Counted from the first letter of the stretch, positions 24,291 through 33,923 are shown. The stretch is 64,000 bases of DNA from Microbacterium nymphoidis (GCF_021044885.1 NZ_JAJNOD010000002.1:372001-436000); one strand, 5' to 3'. Notes: a model not told the origin generated them from the letters alone. Made by a program: numbers and translations.

Positions 24291-25661
24291 ATGACCGACT
24301 ATGCCGTCGTCAATCCCGCCACGGGGCAGACCGTGGCCGAGTACGCCACCGCCACGGCCGCAGAGGTGGACGCCGCGGTCGCGGCCGCATCCGCTGCTTT
24401 CCGCGACTGGGCCGTGAACACGTCCGCCGCGGAGCGCGCGCGTCTGCTGCGCAACGTGGCACGCCTGCACCGCGAGCGCGCCGAAGAGCTCGGCGACATC
24501 ATCGTGCGCGAGATGGGCAAGGTGAAGGCCGCCGCCGTGGGCGAGGCAGAGTTCGCCGCCGACATCATCGAGTACTACGCCGACATGGCTGAGAAGCTCA
24601 CCGCCGACGAGCCCATCGAGCTCATCTCGGGCGGCGAGGGCTCAGCGGTGATCCGCCGGGCGCCACTCGGCGTGATCTTCGGGATCATGCCGTGGAACTT
24701 CCCGTACTACCAGGTGGCTCGCTTCGCTGCACCGAACCTGATGAACGGGAACACCGTGATCCTGAAGCACGCGCCGCAATGCCCGGAGTCTGCGGAGGCG
24801 ATCGCCCAGATCTTCCGGGACGCGGGCTTCCCTGAGGGCGCGTACGTCAACATCCGTGCCACGAACGAGCAGTCTGCGGACATCATCGCCGATCGTCGCG
24901 TCGCGGGCGTCTCCCTCACCGGCTCGGAGCGGGCGGGAGCCGCGGTGGCCGAGGTGGCCGGGCGCAACCTGAAGAAGGTGGCGCTCGAACTCGGAGGCTC
25001 CGACCCGTTCATCGTGCTCTCCGCAGATGATCTGGACGCTGTCGTCGCGGCCGGCGTCGATGCCCGACTGGACAACACCGGTCAGGCCTGCAACGGTGCC
25101 AAGCGGTTCATCGTCGTGGACGGTCTCTACGATGCGTTCCTGGAGAAGTTCACGGCGGCCATGCGGGACGCTGTGGTGGGCGATCCCACGGTGGAGGACA
25201 CCGTCCTCGGACCGCTGTCCTCGCTGGCCGCCGCGGAGCGCTTGGAGGCGCAGGTGAACGAGGCGGTCTCCCAGGGAGCGACCCTCGCTCTCGGCGGCAA
25301 GCGCGACGGCGCCTACTTCCACCCGACGGTGCTCACCGACGTCACCCCGGAGATGGCTGTCTACCGCGAGGAGCTGTTCGGCCCCGCGGCAGTGGTCTAC
25401 CGGGTGGCGGATGAGGATGCTGCGGTCGAGCTCGCGAACGACACACCGTTCGGTCTCGGCTCCTACGTGTTCACGACGGACGTGGAGCAGGCTGATCGCG
25501 TGGCCAACCGCCTCAACGTGGGAATGGTGTACGTGAACCTCGTGCTGGCCGACGCTCCTGAACTCCCGTTCGGCGGCGTGAAGTCCTCCGGAACGGGCCG
25601 CGAGCTGGGCACGCTGGCAGCGGACGAGTTCGTCAACAAGAAGCTCATTCGCACCGCCTGA
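24291..25661 (+). CDS. Second aldehyde dehydrogenase of the polyamine/GABA cluster
   Basis: A 456-residue aldehyde dehydrogenase, shorter than its neighbour. Features: GIMPWNFPYYQVARFAAPNL, general base in LELGGSDPFIVL, catalytic cysteine C267 in NTGQACNGAKRF, and EELFGPAAVVYRV. The QACNGAKR context and length resemble the GabD1/SSADH2 subgroup, but 4-aminobutanal oxidation would also suit the pathway. It begins 16 bases after gabD behind GAAAGGA and is the last gene before a hairpin, so it is cotranscribed with the permease and gabD. Confidence 0.83.
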   Translation: MTDYAVVNPATGQTVAEYATATAAEVDAAVAAASAAFRDWAVNTSAAERARLLRNVARLHRERAEELGDIIVREMGKVKAAAVGEAEFAADIIEYYADMAEKLTADEPIELISGGEGSAVIRRAPLGVIFGIMPWNFPYYQVARFAAPNLMNGNTVILKHAPQCPESAEAIAQIFRDAGFPEGAYVNIRATNEQSADIIADRRVAGVSLTGSERAGAAVAEVAGRNLKKVALELGGSDPFIVLSADDLDAVVAAGVDARLDNTGQACNGAKRFIVVDGLYDAFLEKFTAAMRDAVVGDPTVEDTVLGPLSSLAAAERLEAQVNEAVSQGATLALGGKRDGAYFHPTVLTDVTPEMAVYREELFGPAAVVYRVADEDAAVELANDTPFGLGSYVFTTDVEQADRVANRLNVGMVYVNLVLADAPELPFGGVKSSGTGRELGTLAADEFVNKKLIRTA

Positions 25662-25671
25662 GGACGCTCAG

Positions 25672-25719
25672 AGGCCCTTCGACTCGCGCAGGAGTGTTGC
25701 CGCGTGCCGAAGGGCCTTT
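25672..25719 (+). terminator. Terminator of the polyamine/GABA cluster
   Basis: AGGCCCTTCG (25672-25681) pairs with CGAAGGGCCT (25708-25717) across a 26-base loop, followed by TT, starting 10 bases after the stop. Confidence 0.7.
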
Positions 25720-25725
25720 GCGTTG

Positions 25726-26009
25726 CTGGTCTCGGGAGTTGAGCACTGCCGGGCTCGGGAGTTCTCCGCTGCTGGTCACGTGAGTTCAGCGCTGCTGGTC
25801 GCGGGAGTTCTCCGCTGCCAGTCTCGGGAGTTATCCGCTGCTGGTCTCAGGAGTGCTGCGCTGCTGGTCTCGTGAGTTCAGCGCTGCTGGTCTCGGGAGT
25901 TGAGCACTGCCGTGCTCGGGAGTTCTCCGCTGCTGGTCTCGGGAGTTCTCCGCTGCCGTCTCGGGAGTTCTCCGCTGCCGTCTCCGGAGCTCGGCGCTGC
26001 TGGTCTCAG
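25726..26009. repeat. Array of about 12 degenerate 23-bp repeats
   Basis: Units read approximately CTGGTCTCGGGAGTTCTCCG plus CTG. Ten are 23 bp and two are 22 bp, with a final partial unit. Variation is mostly at the start (CTGG/CCGG/CCAG) and after GAGTT (CTCC/CAGC/GAGC). The array fills the 365-base gap between convergent genes (aldehyde dehydrogenase, +, and the TPR-like gene, -). Because the unit is not a multiple of three, no frame is maintained as a repeat protein. Confidence 0.92.
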
Positions 26010-26026
26010 TCCTCCTCAGCGCCGTC

Positions 26027-28813
26027 TCAGGCGTCCGCGATGCCGCGGATCTCGGCGGCCTCGCCGTGGCGGCCGAGGGAGGCGAGCACCTCGCCGAACT
26101 CGATGGCAGACAGCTGACGCAGCGGACCCTGCGGATCGGCGTGCTCGAGGGCCGCGCGGAAGACGGGAACGCTGTCGGCGGCGCGGCCGTTGCCTGCCAG
26201 CACTCGGCCCGCGAACAGCTCGCTGCCCGCAGCGCCGTCCGAGTCCCCGGCCGATACGAAGGCGTCCGCGGCCTGCAGAGCAGCAGCGACCGCACCGTCC
26301 ACGTCGCCGCGTGCCGCGCGGGCGCGGGCGCGGGAGTCCGTGATGTCCGCCATGGTCCAGGCGTTGCCCTCGGCCTCTGCCATCGCGTACGCCTCGTCGA
26401 GGTGGGTGTCCGACACCGGATCGCCGGCAGCACCGGTGGCCTGGCCGAGCAGGTGCAGCGAGCGCATCAGCAGCTCATCCTCATCGGGGTGGGCGCGGGC
26501 GATCGCGACGGCATCGGTGAGCTCTTCCACGGATTCCTCGTGCATGCCGAACTTGCCGAACAGCCGCCCGGCGTGCACGTGACAGTGTGCCGACATCACC
26601 TGGTCGCCGCCGGAGGCGAACAGCTCGCCGGCGTATTGCCAGGCCCCGATCGCATCCTCGAACTGCTGGTCCAGCTCCAGCGCCTGCGCCAGCGCTCCCG
26701 CCGTCTGTCCGCGGGACGCGTCGGGCACGCCGAGTTCGGTCTCACGGTTGAGCGTGTCGGCGAGGACCTCCGCCGACTCTCCCGCATCACCCGCGTTCAT
26801 GAGCGAGACACCCAGCTGGTATCGCAGCGTCAGATACTGCTGCGGGTTGCCGTCCGACTCCGCCAGCCGCGCCGCCACACGATAGCGTGCGGCGGCTTCG
26901 GCCGGTGCTCCGGCATCGTGGAAGAGCATCGCGGCGAGCCCGTAGACGGCGTAGACGTCGGCCGTGATGCCGAGCGCAGCTGCGATGCGGCTGGCCTCGT
27001 CGGCGTCCAGAGCGCCCGAGTGGTACTCGCCCGCGGCTCCCCGCAGCCGGGCGCGCAGCTCCAGGAGTCGTCCGCGGCTGCCGGCAGTGAGTGCGGGGCG
27101 CTCCAGAAGCTCGTCGATCTCCTCGAGCACCGGGGTGCCACTACCCGCGCGCAGCGACAGGAGAACCATCTCGGCGGCGGCGACGCGGTCATCGAGGCCG
27201 GCGTCGCGGAACGCGCCGATGGCGGACAGCGTGTGCGTGATCGCACCCTCCGTGTCGGCATTGTCCACACGCTCCGACGCCACGGCCAGCTCCAGGTCGC
27301 CGCGGGCCTCGTCCGGCAGATCCTGACGAGCGAGCAGGTGCGCGATGTTCTCGGCATCGCCCTCCTGCGTGCGGCCGTACAGGGCCAGCCCGGCGGCATC
27401 CTCCACATCCGCCTGCGCTTCGCGACCGGCGGCGCGCAGCGCGGCGATGCGGGTCGGGAGGGCGGCGGCCGCCGCGTCCCAGTCGTCTCGCGCCGCATGC
27501 GCGCCCACGATGATGCCGTGCAGTCGTGCCGCATCCAGTCCGTCGGCGACAGCCGCCGTGGCCGCCGCGATGGCCTCGGGCGCTGCTCCCCAGTCCGCCA
27601 GGCAGACGGCGCGATGCAGTCGCTCCTCCGGCGTGGCCGGAGCGTCCGTCGCCGTCTGCGGCGCATATCCCTCCGAGCCCAACGGCACCTCGATGCGCTC
27701 GTCACGAAGCGCGCGGATCGCGTCGATGCGCTCGCTGAAGCTGGTGTTGCCGTTTCGTGCGTCGAAGAGCCGGGCGATCCGGTCCGCCCCGGCGCCCGCT
27801 GCCGCGGCCAGTTCCGCCGCCGTCCACGCGCCGGTGTGCTCGCCGAAGAAGCGGACGAGCGAGGGGGAGTCCGCACCCCGCACCACGGCATCTCCGTGGC
27901 CGTCGCGATCGACGGCCTCCAGGGCGAGCGCGATCGTTGCGAGAGCGACCGCGTGGGCGTCGTCGTTGAGCCCGTCGTGCGCCAGCCATCCGAGGTGACG
28001 CTCGACCATGGCCAGGGCGCGCGGATAGTTGCCGGTCACCACGACGAACTGCAGGTTCAGCATGACGATCGCGAGGTTGTCGGGGTCGGTGCGCGCCAGC
28101 CGGTAGCTGCGACGGTGCGCCAGCACCGCATCGTTCAGGCGTCCGGCACGGAGGTAGGAGAGCAGACCGCGGGCGAGGGCGTGCTCGGGCTCCTCCGCGC
28201 AGCTGAAGCCGCCCTCCACGAGCTCGTCGATGAGGGCGAGCGCTTCCTCCGCCCGTCCCTGATCCACGAAGAACCCGGCGAGCTGGCTGCGCGTGCAGGC
28301 ATCGCAGTGGCTGTGCTCGTCGCGCGGCGTGCTGGTGAGGAGGGCGCGGTACTTCTCGGCCTCCTCGATCAGGCCCCGGGACCAGGCGCTCTCGAAGCGG
28401 GCCATCCACACGCCGCTGAGGCCCAGACCCTCACGGCGATAGTGCTCCTCCATGTCGTCCAGCACGGCGTCGATCTGTGCTTCCGTGAAAGCGGGGGAGC
28501 AGCGCAGGGATCCCGCCATCCACTTGAACTGCCACATCAGATCCGCACCGGATCCGACGTCGGTGGGAAAGCGCACCGGATCGGCATCATGACGGCCGAG
28601 GCACCAGGCGAATGAGCTCAGGGTGAGCTCGGTGTCGCCGGCCATGTTGGCCGAGGAGGTCTGGCGCATGCGGGCGCGGTACTCCAGCTCCTCATCGCCC
28701 AGCTCGACGGCCAGCTTCACCGCCTCGGCGACGAGCGATTGCTCCTCGGGACCCCACGGGGTCATGTCGATCTGTGCGAACAGTTCGCGGATGCGGGCGC
28801 TGGCCTGGGTCAT
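26027..28813 (-). CDS. 928-residue TPR-like helical repeat protein, partner of an Hsp90-family protein
   Basis: A very long Ala/Glu/Asp-rich soluble protein without signal peptide or membrane segment. Throughout, especially from about residue 600 onward, helix pairs of TPR type can be seen: AAARYRVAARLAESDG, AEVLADTLNRETELG, DAIGAWQYAGELFAS, ESVEELTDAVAIARAHPD and AVAAALQAADAFVSAGD. An isolated CxxC (HCDACTRSQ) occurs near residue 200. It follows the Hsp90-like gene by 18 bases on the same strand, so the two form an operon. TPR proteins are classic Hsp90 co-chaperones in eukaryotes, so a scaffold or client-adaptor role is suggested, but no function is established by sequence. Confidence 0.75.
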   Translation of the reverse strand: MTQASARIRELFAQIDMTPWGPEEQSLVAEAVKLAVELGDEELEYRARMRQTSSANMAGDTELTLSSFAWCLGRHDADPVRFPTDVGSGADLMWQFKWMAGSLRCSPAFTEAQIDAVLDDMEEHYRREGLGLSGVWMARFESAWSRGLIEEAEKYRALLTSTPRDEHSHCDACTRSQLAGFFVDQGRAEEALALIDELVEGGFSCAEEPEHALARGLLSYLRAGRLNDAVLAHRRSYRLARTDPDNLAIVMLNLQFVVVTGNYPRALAMVERHLGWLAHDGLNDDAHAVALATIALALEAVDRDGHGDAVVRGADSPSLVRFFGEHTGAWTAAELAAAAGAGADRIARLFDARNGNTSFSERIDAIRALRDERIEVPLGSEGYAPQTATDAPATPEERLHRAVCLADWGAAPEAIAAATAAVADGLDAARLHGIIVGAHAARDDWDAAAAALPTRIAALRAAGREAQADVEDAAGLALYGRTQEGDAENIAHLLARQDLPDEARGDLELAVASERVDNADTEGAITHTLSAIGAFRDAGLDDRVAAAEMVLLSLRAGSGTPVLEEIDELLERPALTAGSRGRLLELRARLRGAAGEYHSGALDADEASRIAAALGITADVYAVYGLAAMLFHDAGAPAEAAARYRVAARLAESDGNPQQYLTLRYQLGVSLMNAGDAGESAEVLADTLNRETELGVPDASRGQTAGALAQALELDQQFEDAIGAWQYAGELFASGGDQVMSAHCHVHAGRLFGKFGMHEESVEELTDAVAIARAHPDEDELLMRSLHLLGQATGAAGDPVSDTHLDEAYAMAEAEGNAWTMADITDSRARARAARGDVDGAVAAALQAADAFVSAGDSDGAAGSELFAGRVLAGNGRAADSVPVFRAALEHADPQGPLRQLSAIEFGEVLASLGRHGEAAEIRGIADA

Positions 28814-28831
28814 GTCACTCCTGCGGTGTTC

Positions 28832-30631
28832 TCAGTCCGCGGATCGCGCGGACAGGTCGATCATCGCGCCGAGGGCGCGCGTCATGAGGGCGCGATCGCG
28901 CGGGGCGAGCGGGCGATGTCCGGCCAGCAGCGCCTGTACGTAGAGCAGCTGGACGGTCCGGTCGAACGGCTCGCCCGTGGTTCGCACGAGGCCCTGTACG
29001 ACCGGGTTCGCCCAGTTCAGGCACAGCCGCGCGCTCGTCGCGGAGTCCTCATGCACGGCCGCGGTCTGATCGTCGATCGTGTTCAGTACCGATGACCAGA
29101 GGCCGCCGGTGGCACCGCGCGCGCGTCCTCGGTCGATGCGCCGGAGCACCGCGGGGTCGGCGACGTAGACGGCCGGTACGTCTTCGAGCTCGAGGGAGCG
29201 GACGATCACGGTGCAGTCCACCTCGGACAGCGCTGCAGTGGCGCGATCCTCCAGCGAGATCGCCGAGGGGCGGTCATCGAAGGGCGGCGGGTCCAGCCGC
29301 TCGAACTCGGTGAGCACGTCCACGCGCTCTACGGTGACGGCGGGGAACAGCTCCGGAAGGAGCTCGATGATCTCCGAGTCGTACAGGTACCCGCCGTTCA
29401 CCAGCGGGCCGGCGCCGCTCTCCAGGCCCGCCACCTGGCGGTACTCGTCTACCGTTGCCGCGTAGCGGACGGAGGGGTAGCGGGTGACCAGATCCCCGAT
29501 CGTCATCCGGCCGATCGTGGTCTCCACGCTCAGCCAGCGGGTGATGAACCGCGCCAGCTCGTCGTCGTGGCGAACCAGTGCCTTCAGCGACACCTCGTGG
29601 ATGGAGACGAACTGGGCCAGCCGCTCGGGGGCGGAGAGGCCGAGGTCGAGGATCCATCGCCGGATCGCCTGACCGAGGTCGGCGCGGGTGTTCTCCAGCG
29701 CGTCGTCCTCCACGAGGGACTCACGGCTGGCGGTGGGGGAGAGCGCGGTGGAATCCACGACCGCGCGGACGAAGAACGCCCATTCCGGCAGGAGATCGTC
29801 CACCCGCTCGCTGAGCAGCATGCGGTTGAGGTAGACCCGGGCGGCCTGGTGCGATCCGGGCGGCGGAGCGTAGGGGAGGACGTAGGCGAGACCGCGCGTC
29901 CCGGTGCCGGCGGCATCGATCGGCACCACGGCGAAGGGTGCGGTGCCCAGCAGTTCCGCCCCGTACTCGACCGCGGCGTCGGGGGTGCTGCGTGCATCGA
30001 GGAAGGGTGCTGCGCGGTCGATGCGGCTCTCGCCGCCCCCGGGGAGGTCCACGTCGATGCGCACGCCGAGGAACTCTGCGAACGTCTGGGCGAGCTGCAT
30101 CACGGAAGCGGTACGCAGCAGGTCCTCCGACCCGAACCGGGGGCGCAGGTGCACGCTCGTGCCGATGGGCGTGTCCGCCGGACCCGGCGAGACGGTGAAG
30201 GTGCCGTCGGTGCGGCCGGACCACTCGACGGGGTCCCCGCCCCGCGCGCTGCGTGAGCGGATCACGATCTCATCGGCCACCATGAAGCAGCTGAGCAGGC
30301 CGATGCCGAACTGTCCCAGGAACTCGTGACGGGGCAGATCGAAGATGTCGCGCTTGGAGCTGCGTCCCACGGTGGCGAGCAACTCGCCCACCTCGTCCGC
30401 GGTGAGACCCACGCCGTCGTCGCGCAGCACGAACTCGTCGGAGCGCTCGCTGAGCGGTGTGATGCGGATGCGTCCGCCGGCGCCGTCGATCTCGCTGCGC
30501 GCCGTGATGGCGTCACGGGCGTTCTGCAGGAGCTCTCGCAGATACACGCGCGGACCGGAGTAGATGTGCCGACTCAGCAGATCGACCACACCGCGCAGGT
30601 CGACTTGGAAATGCTGCTCGTCTGCGCTCAC
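28832..30631 (-). CDS. Hsp90 (HtpG)-family ATPase
   Basis: A 599-residue GHKL chaperone-type ATPase. The N-terminal nucleotide domain has LRELLQNARDAI (E33, N37), DDGVGLT (71-77) and GQFGIGLLSCF (106-116). The middle domain keeps the Hsp90 pattern YLNRMLLSERVDDLLPEWAF (in pieces), VVDSTALSPTASRESL with the catalytic-loop arginine R303. The C-terminal third diverges from HtpG. It is somewhat shorter than E. coli HtpG (624 residues) and is better called an Hsp90 family protein than htpG. It is first in a two-gene operon with the TPR-like protein. ATP hydrolysis should be possible because the key residues are kept. Confidence 0.88.
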   Translation of the reverse strand: MSADEQHFQVDLRGVVDLLSRHIYSGPRVYLRELLQNARDAITARSEIDGAGGRIRITPLSERSDEFVLRDDGVGLTADEVGELLATVGRSSKRDIFDLPRHEFLGQFGIGLLSCFMVADEIVIRSRSARGGDPVEWSGRTDGTFTVSPGPADTPIGTSVHLRPRFGSEDLLRTASVMQLAQTFAEFLGVRIDVDLPGGGESRIDRAAPFLDARSTPDAAVEYGAELLGTAPFAVVPIDAAGTGTRGLAYVLPYAPPPGSHQAARVYLNRMLLSERVDDLLPEWAFFVRAVVDSTALSPTASRESLVEDDALENTRADLGQAIRRWILDLGLSAPERLAQFVSIHEVSLKALVRHDDELARFITRWLSVETTIGRMTIGDLVTRYPSVRYAATVDEYRQVAGLESGAGPLVNGGYLYDSEIIELLPELFPAVTVERVDVLTEFERLDPPPFDDRPSAISLEDRATAALSEVDCTVIVRSLELEDVPAVYVADPAVLRRIDRGRARGATGGLWSSVLNTIDDQTAAVHEDSATSARLCLNWANPVVQGLVRTTGEPFDRTVQLLYVQALLAGHRPLAPRDRALMTRALGAMIDLSARSAD

Positions 30632-30926
30632 GCCACCCTCGGATTCGTCACGATCAGGCGGCGGGGACGGCGCCCCGCCGGAACGGCGAGCCTATCAGCG
30701 GGGGAGTCGTCCGCCCGGGCCCGCACGGGCTGTTTCGCGCTCCGCGGACAGATCGTGCCCAACGGTGTGCGGGAGACGACGACACGCGCGGGACGCAGGC
30801 GAGGCTGTCGTGGTTCGCCAGGGCCGGGCACATGCCCTATGCTGGGATACGCAGTCGATGTCTGCATTGTTTCGCTGTGCCTAGCACAGCAGATGCAGAC
30901 ATCTCCCGTGAGATCCCCGGATCTCT

Positions 30927-30999
<73 letters not shown>

Positions 31000-31036
31000 C
31001 GCTCAGCGCTCGCTGGCAATGAAAGGTGCATGCAGG

Positions 31037-31300
31037 ATGGATCAGGACGCTTCGCGCGACGATGTCGCGACGACCAGCGGCGCCACCCGTGAGAAGAAGA
31101 TGAATGTCTTCGCTCGCATCGCGCTCTTCATCCGCCAGGTCTTCGGCGAACTTCGCAAGGTCGTCACCCCGACGCGCCAGGAGCTGGTCAAGTACACCCT
31201 CGTGGTGCTCGGCTTCGTTGTGGTGATGATGGCCCTCGTCTACGGCCTCGACACGGTCTTCACGCTGCTCACCCAGTACGTGTTCGGCTCGCCGGAGTAA
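31037..31300 (+). CDS. secE: Protein translocase subunit SecE
   Basis: An 87-residue small membrane subunit of the SecYEG channel. A polar N-terminus with REKKMN is followed by the amphipathic segment [21 protein letters not shown] and [20 protein letters not shown], the single conserved membrane helix. ATG 31037 is preceded by GAAAGG at 31021; an in-frame ATG at 31019 has no ribosome site. It lies between tRNA-Trp and nusG. Confidence 0.93.
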   Translation: MDQDASRDDVATTSGATREKKMNVFARIALFIRQVFGELRKVVTPTRQELVKYTLVVLGFVVVMMALVYGLDTVFTLLTQYVFGSPE

Positions 31301-31364
31301 GATTCCGAGCAATCCCGCACGGTGCCACTGCGGATCACCGGCTGATGTGACCGAAGGAGAGTCC

Positions 31365-32429
31365 GTGTCCGAACGATTCCACGACGACGCCGACTGGGGC
31401 CCCACGGCCGAGCAGTCGAGCGAGGTCGACGAGCACCAGACCGGTGACATCGATCTGGTCGAAGACCGCGCGAGCGATGCCGCCGAGACCTCTGCGATCC
31501 ACGTGATCGAGGATGAGGACGGCGATGACGAGGCGGATGCCTCGGACGATGATTTCGACAATGACAACGAGCAGGCGCTGGAGGCGGAAGCCGACGCATT
31601 CCTGGATGCGCACCCTGCTATGGAGGAGGACGAGGACGTGACCCCGTACGACGGTCCCGACATCAACGGCGAGCCGGATGAGCCCGTGCTCGACCCGGAG
31701 TTCACGGAGTCGGTGCGCGACGCATCGGCAGAGGTGGACGCCATCGCCGAGGACAGCACCGCGGTCGCCGAGGCCGAGTCCGACGCGGATGACGCGGAAA
31801 CGTCGGCCGAGGACCCCTACGAGGCCTTCAAGCTGGAGCTTCGCACGCTCCCCGGCAAGTGGTACGTCATCCACTCCTACGCGGGCTTCGAGCGCAAGGT
31901 GAAGCAGAACATCGAGCAGCGCAAGGCGACGCTCGAGGTCGAGGACGACATCTACCAGATCGAGGTCCCGATGGAGGACGTCGTCGAGATCAAGAACGGT
32001 CAGCGCAAGATGGTCACGCGCGTCCGTATCCCCGGCTACGTGCTGGTGCGCATGGAGCTGAACGAGGACACCTGGTCGGTCGTCCGTCACACCCCGGGTG
32101 TCACCGGCTTCGTGGGCAACGCCCACAACCCGACCCCGCTGCGGTTCGAAGAGGCCTTCAACATGCTGAAGTCGCTCGTCGAGGTGCGCGAGTCCGCATC
32201 GGCCAAGACCGGTGCCGCCGGCGGCTCCGCCCCGGTGCGCAGCGTCACGGCCGAGGTCGACTTCGAGATCGGCGAGACCATCACCATCAAGGAGGGCTCG
32301 TTCGCCGGCCTTCCCGGCACGATCTCCGAGATCAAGCCCGAGAGCGGCAAGCTCACGGTGCTGGTCTCCCTGTTCGAGCGCGAGACTCCCGTGGAGCTGT
32401 CGTTCGATCAGGTCACCAAGATGATCTGA
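31365..32429 (+). CDS. nusG: Transcription termination/antitermination protein NusG
   Basis: A 354-residue NusG. Residues ~1-145 are a highly acidic Asp/Glu extension ([17 protein letters not shown]), far longer than in E. coli (181 residues in total) but typical of actinobacteria. The NGN domain starts at [20 protein letters not shown] and holds [10 protein letters not shown] and TPGVTGFVG; the KOW domain is [23 protein letters not shown] 31365 with GAAGGAGAG upstream is preferred over GTG 31347, which precedes that ribosome site. It binds RNA polymerase and couples transcription to termination and translation. Confidence 0.94.
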   Translation: MSERFHDDADWGPTAEQSSEVDEHQTGDIDLVEDRASDAAETSAIHVIEDEDGDDEADASDDDFDNDNEQALEAEADAFLDAHPAMEEDEDVTPYDGPDINGEPDEPVLDPEFTESVRDASAEVDAIAEDSTAVAEAESDADDAETSAEDPYEAFKLELRTLPGKWYVIHSYAGFERKVKQNIEQRKATLEVEDDIYQIEVPMEDVVEIKNGQRKMVTRVRIPGYVLVRMELNEDTWSVVRHTPGVTGFVGNAHNPTPLRFEEAFNMLKSLVEVRESASAKTGAAGGSAPVRSVTAEVDFEIGETITIKEGSFAGLPGTISEIKPESGKLTVLVSLFERETPVELSFDQVTKMI

Positions 32430-32440
32430 CACACGTCGTC

Positions 32441-32477
32441 AACGAACCCCCACGGCACCGCCGTGGGGGTTCGTTGT
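32441..32477 (+). terminator. Terminator after nusG
   Basis: A perfect 17-bp stem (32441-32457 with 32461-32477) and 3-base loop, 11 bases after the nusG stop. It separates secE-nusG from rplK-rplA, which needs its own promoter. Confidence 0.9.
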
Positions 32478-32551
32478 CTGTACCCACCGGTGACGCGGAG
32501 CACCCGACGGCCGGGGATTGGTCCCACATACCGCTGTCCCCGGCTCCCGAT

Positions 32552-32630
32552 CCCGCACTTTCTGTGAGCGGCGGGGCCCACGGTCTCAGAAGTGCGGATC
32601 GATGGAGGCCAACGACGCGATCTGAGACCG
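32552..32630. promoter_or_regulatory. Interlocking inverted repeats upstream of rplK
   Basis: CGGTCTCAGA (32581-32590) is mirrored exactly by TCTGAGACCG (32621-32630), and an offset pair CCGCACTT / AAGTGCGG (about 32553-32560 and 32589-32596) shares its boundary. The two possible stems are mutually exclusive. They lie just upstream of the likely rplK promoter. Confidence 0.6.
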
Positions 32631-32661
32631 AACGCGGTCAAATCCTCGCCGCGGGATGCGG

Positions 32662-32667
32662 TAGACT
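32662..32667 (+). promoter_or_regulatory. Candidate -10 box for rplK-rplA
   Basis: TAGACT at 32662-32667, preceded by TGCGG (32657-32661) as in extended -10 promoters, 112 bases before the rplK start. No clear -35 matches at 17 bases. The leader between it and ATG 32779 may carry the L1/L11 feedback site. Confidence 0.45.
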
Positions 32668-32778
32668 TTCATGGTTTGTGCGCGTTCTTCGATCGCGTGC
32701 AGACCTGCACCGCGCTCCGGATCCGCCGGAACCGCGGGAGAGCGGGCCGTCTGGCTCGTTCGGAGAAAGGAAGAGGAA

Positions 32779-33210
32779 ATGGCACCGAAGAAGAAGGTGA
32801 CCGGCCTGATCAAGCTTCAGATCAACGCCGGTGCAGCCAACCCGGCGCCGCCGATCGGCCCCGCGCTCGGTCAGCATGGCGTCAACATCATGGAGTTCTG
32901 CAAGGCGTACAACGCCGCGACCGAGTCGCAGCGCGGCAACGTCATCCCCGTGGAGATCACCGTCTACGAGGACCGCTCCTTCACGTTCATCCTCAAGACG
33001 CCGCCGGCGGCTGAGCTGATCAAGAAGGCCGCTGGCGTCGCCAAGGGCTCGTCGACCCCGCACACCACCAAGGTGGGCAAGCTCACGCAGGAGCAGGTTC
33101 GTCAGATCGCCGAGACCAAGCAGCCCGACCTGAACGCGAACGACATCGAGGCCGCCTCGAAGATCATCGCCGGCACCGCCCGTTCCATGGGCATCACGGT
33201 TGAGGGCTGA
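32779..33210 (+). CDS. rplK: 50S ribosomal protein L11
   Basis: A 143-residue L11 of standard length, component of the GTPase-associated centre. Recognisable stretches are [60 protein letters not shown] and [17 protein letters not shown] 32779 follows GGAAGAGG. An open extension upstream to 32671 is leader sequence. It pairs with rplA 13 bases downstream. Confidence 0.98.
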
Positions 33211-33223
33211 GGGGAAGACCAAC

Positions 33224-33910
33224 ATGGCTAAGTCCAAGGCTTACATCGCCGCCGCCGAGAAGATCGAGGCTGGCAAGTTCTACACCCCGAGCGAGGCCGT
33301 TGAGCTCGCGAAGGAGACCGGTTCGTCGAAGATGAACTCGACCGTCGAGGTCGCGCTCAAGCTTTCGGTCGACCCGCGCAAGGCGGACCAGATGGTCCGT
33401 GGCACCGTCATGCTGCCGCACGGCACGGGCAAGACCGCTCGCGTCATCGTCTTCGCCAACGGCCCGGCTGCTGAGGCCGCCATCGCCGCTGGCGCCGACG
33501 AGGTCGGTGGCACCGAGCTCATCGAGAAGGTCGCCGCAGGCTGGACCGACTTCGACTCCGCCGTCTCCACCCCGGAGCTCATGGGTCAGGTCGGACGCCT
33601 CGGTAAGGTCCTCGGTCCGCGTGGTCTCATGCCGAACCCGAAGACCGGCACGGTCACCCCGAACCCGGCCAAGGCCGTCGAGGAGATCAAGGGCGGAAAG
33701 ATCGAGTTCCGCGTCGACAAGCACGCCAACATCCACTTCGTTGTGGGCAAGGCGTCGTTCTCGGCTGACGCCCTGAACGAGAACCTGCGTGCCGCGCTCG
33801 ACGAGATCGTTCGTCTGAAGCCGTCCAGCTCGAAGGGCCGTTACATCCAGAAGGGTTCGGTGTCGACCACGTTCGGCCCCGGCATCCCGCTGGATGTCAA
33901 CGCCATCTGA
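33224..33910 (+). CDS. rplA: 50S ribosomal protein L1
   Basis: A 228-residue L1 protein of the 50S stalk and in many bacteria the translational repressor of its own operon. Features: [73 protein letters not shown] and [20 protein letters not shown] 33224 follows GGGGAAGACC. A strong terminator follows. Confidence 0.98.
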   Translation: MAKSKAYIAAAEKIEAGKFYTPSEAVELAKETGSSKMNSTVEVALKLSVDPRKADQMVRGTVMLPHGTGKTARVIVFANGPAAEAAIAAGADEVGGTELIEKVAAGWTDFDSAVSTPELMGQVGRLGKVLGPRGLMPNPKTGTVTPNPAKAVEEIKGGKIEFRVDKHANIHFVVGKASFSADALNENLRAALDEIVRLKPSSSKGRYIQKGSVSTTFGPGIPLDVNAI

Positions 33911-33923
33911 TGCGCTGAATCGC

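Noticed and set aside
25831..26433. 200-codon minus-strand ORF rich in RRTPE and SRDQ words
   Set aside because: It is the 23-bp array plus an out-of-frame part of the TPR-like gene; no consistent repeat frame and no ribosome site.
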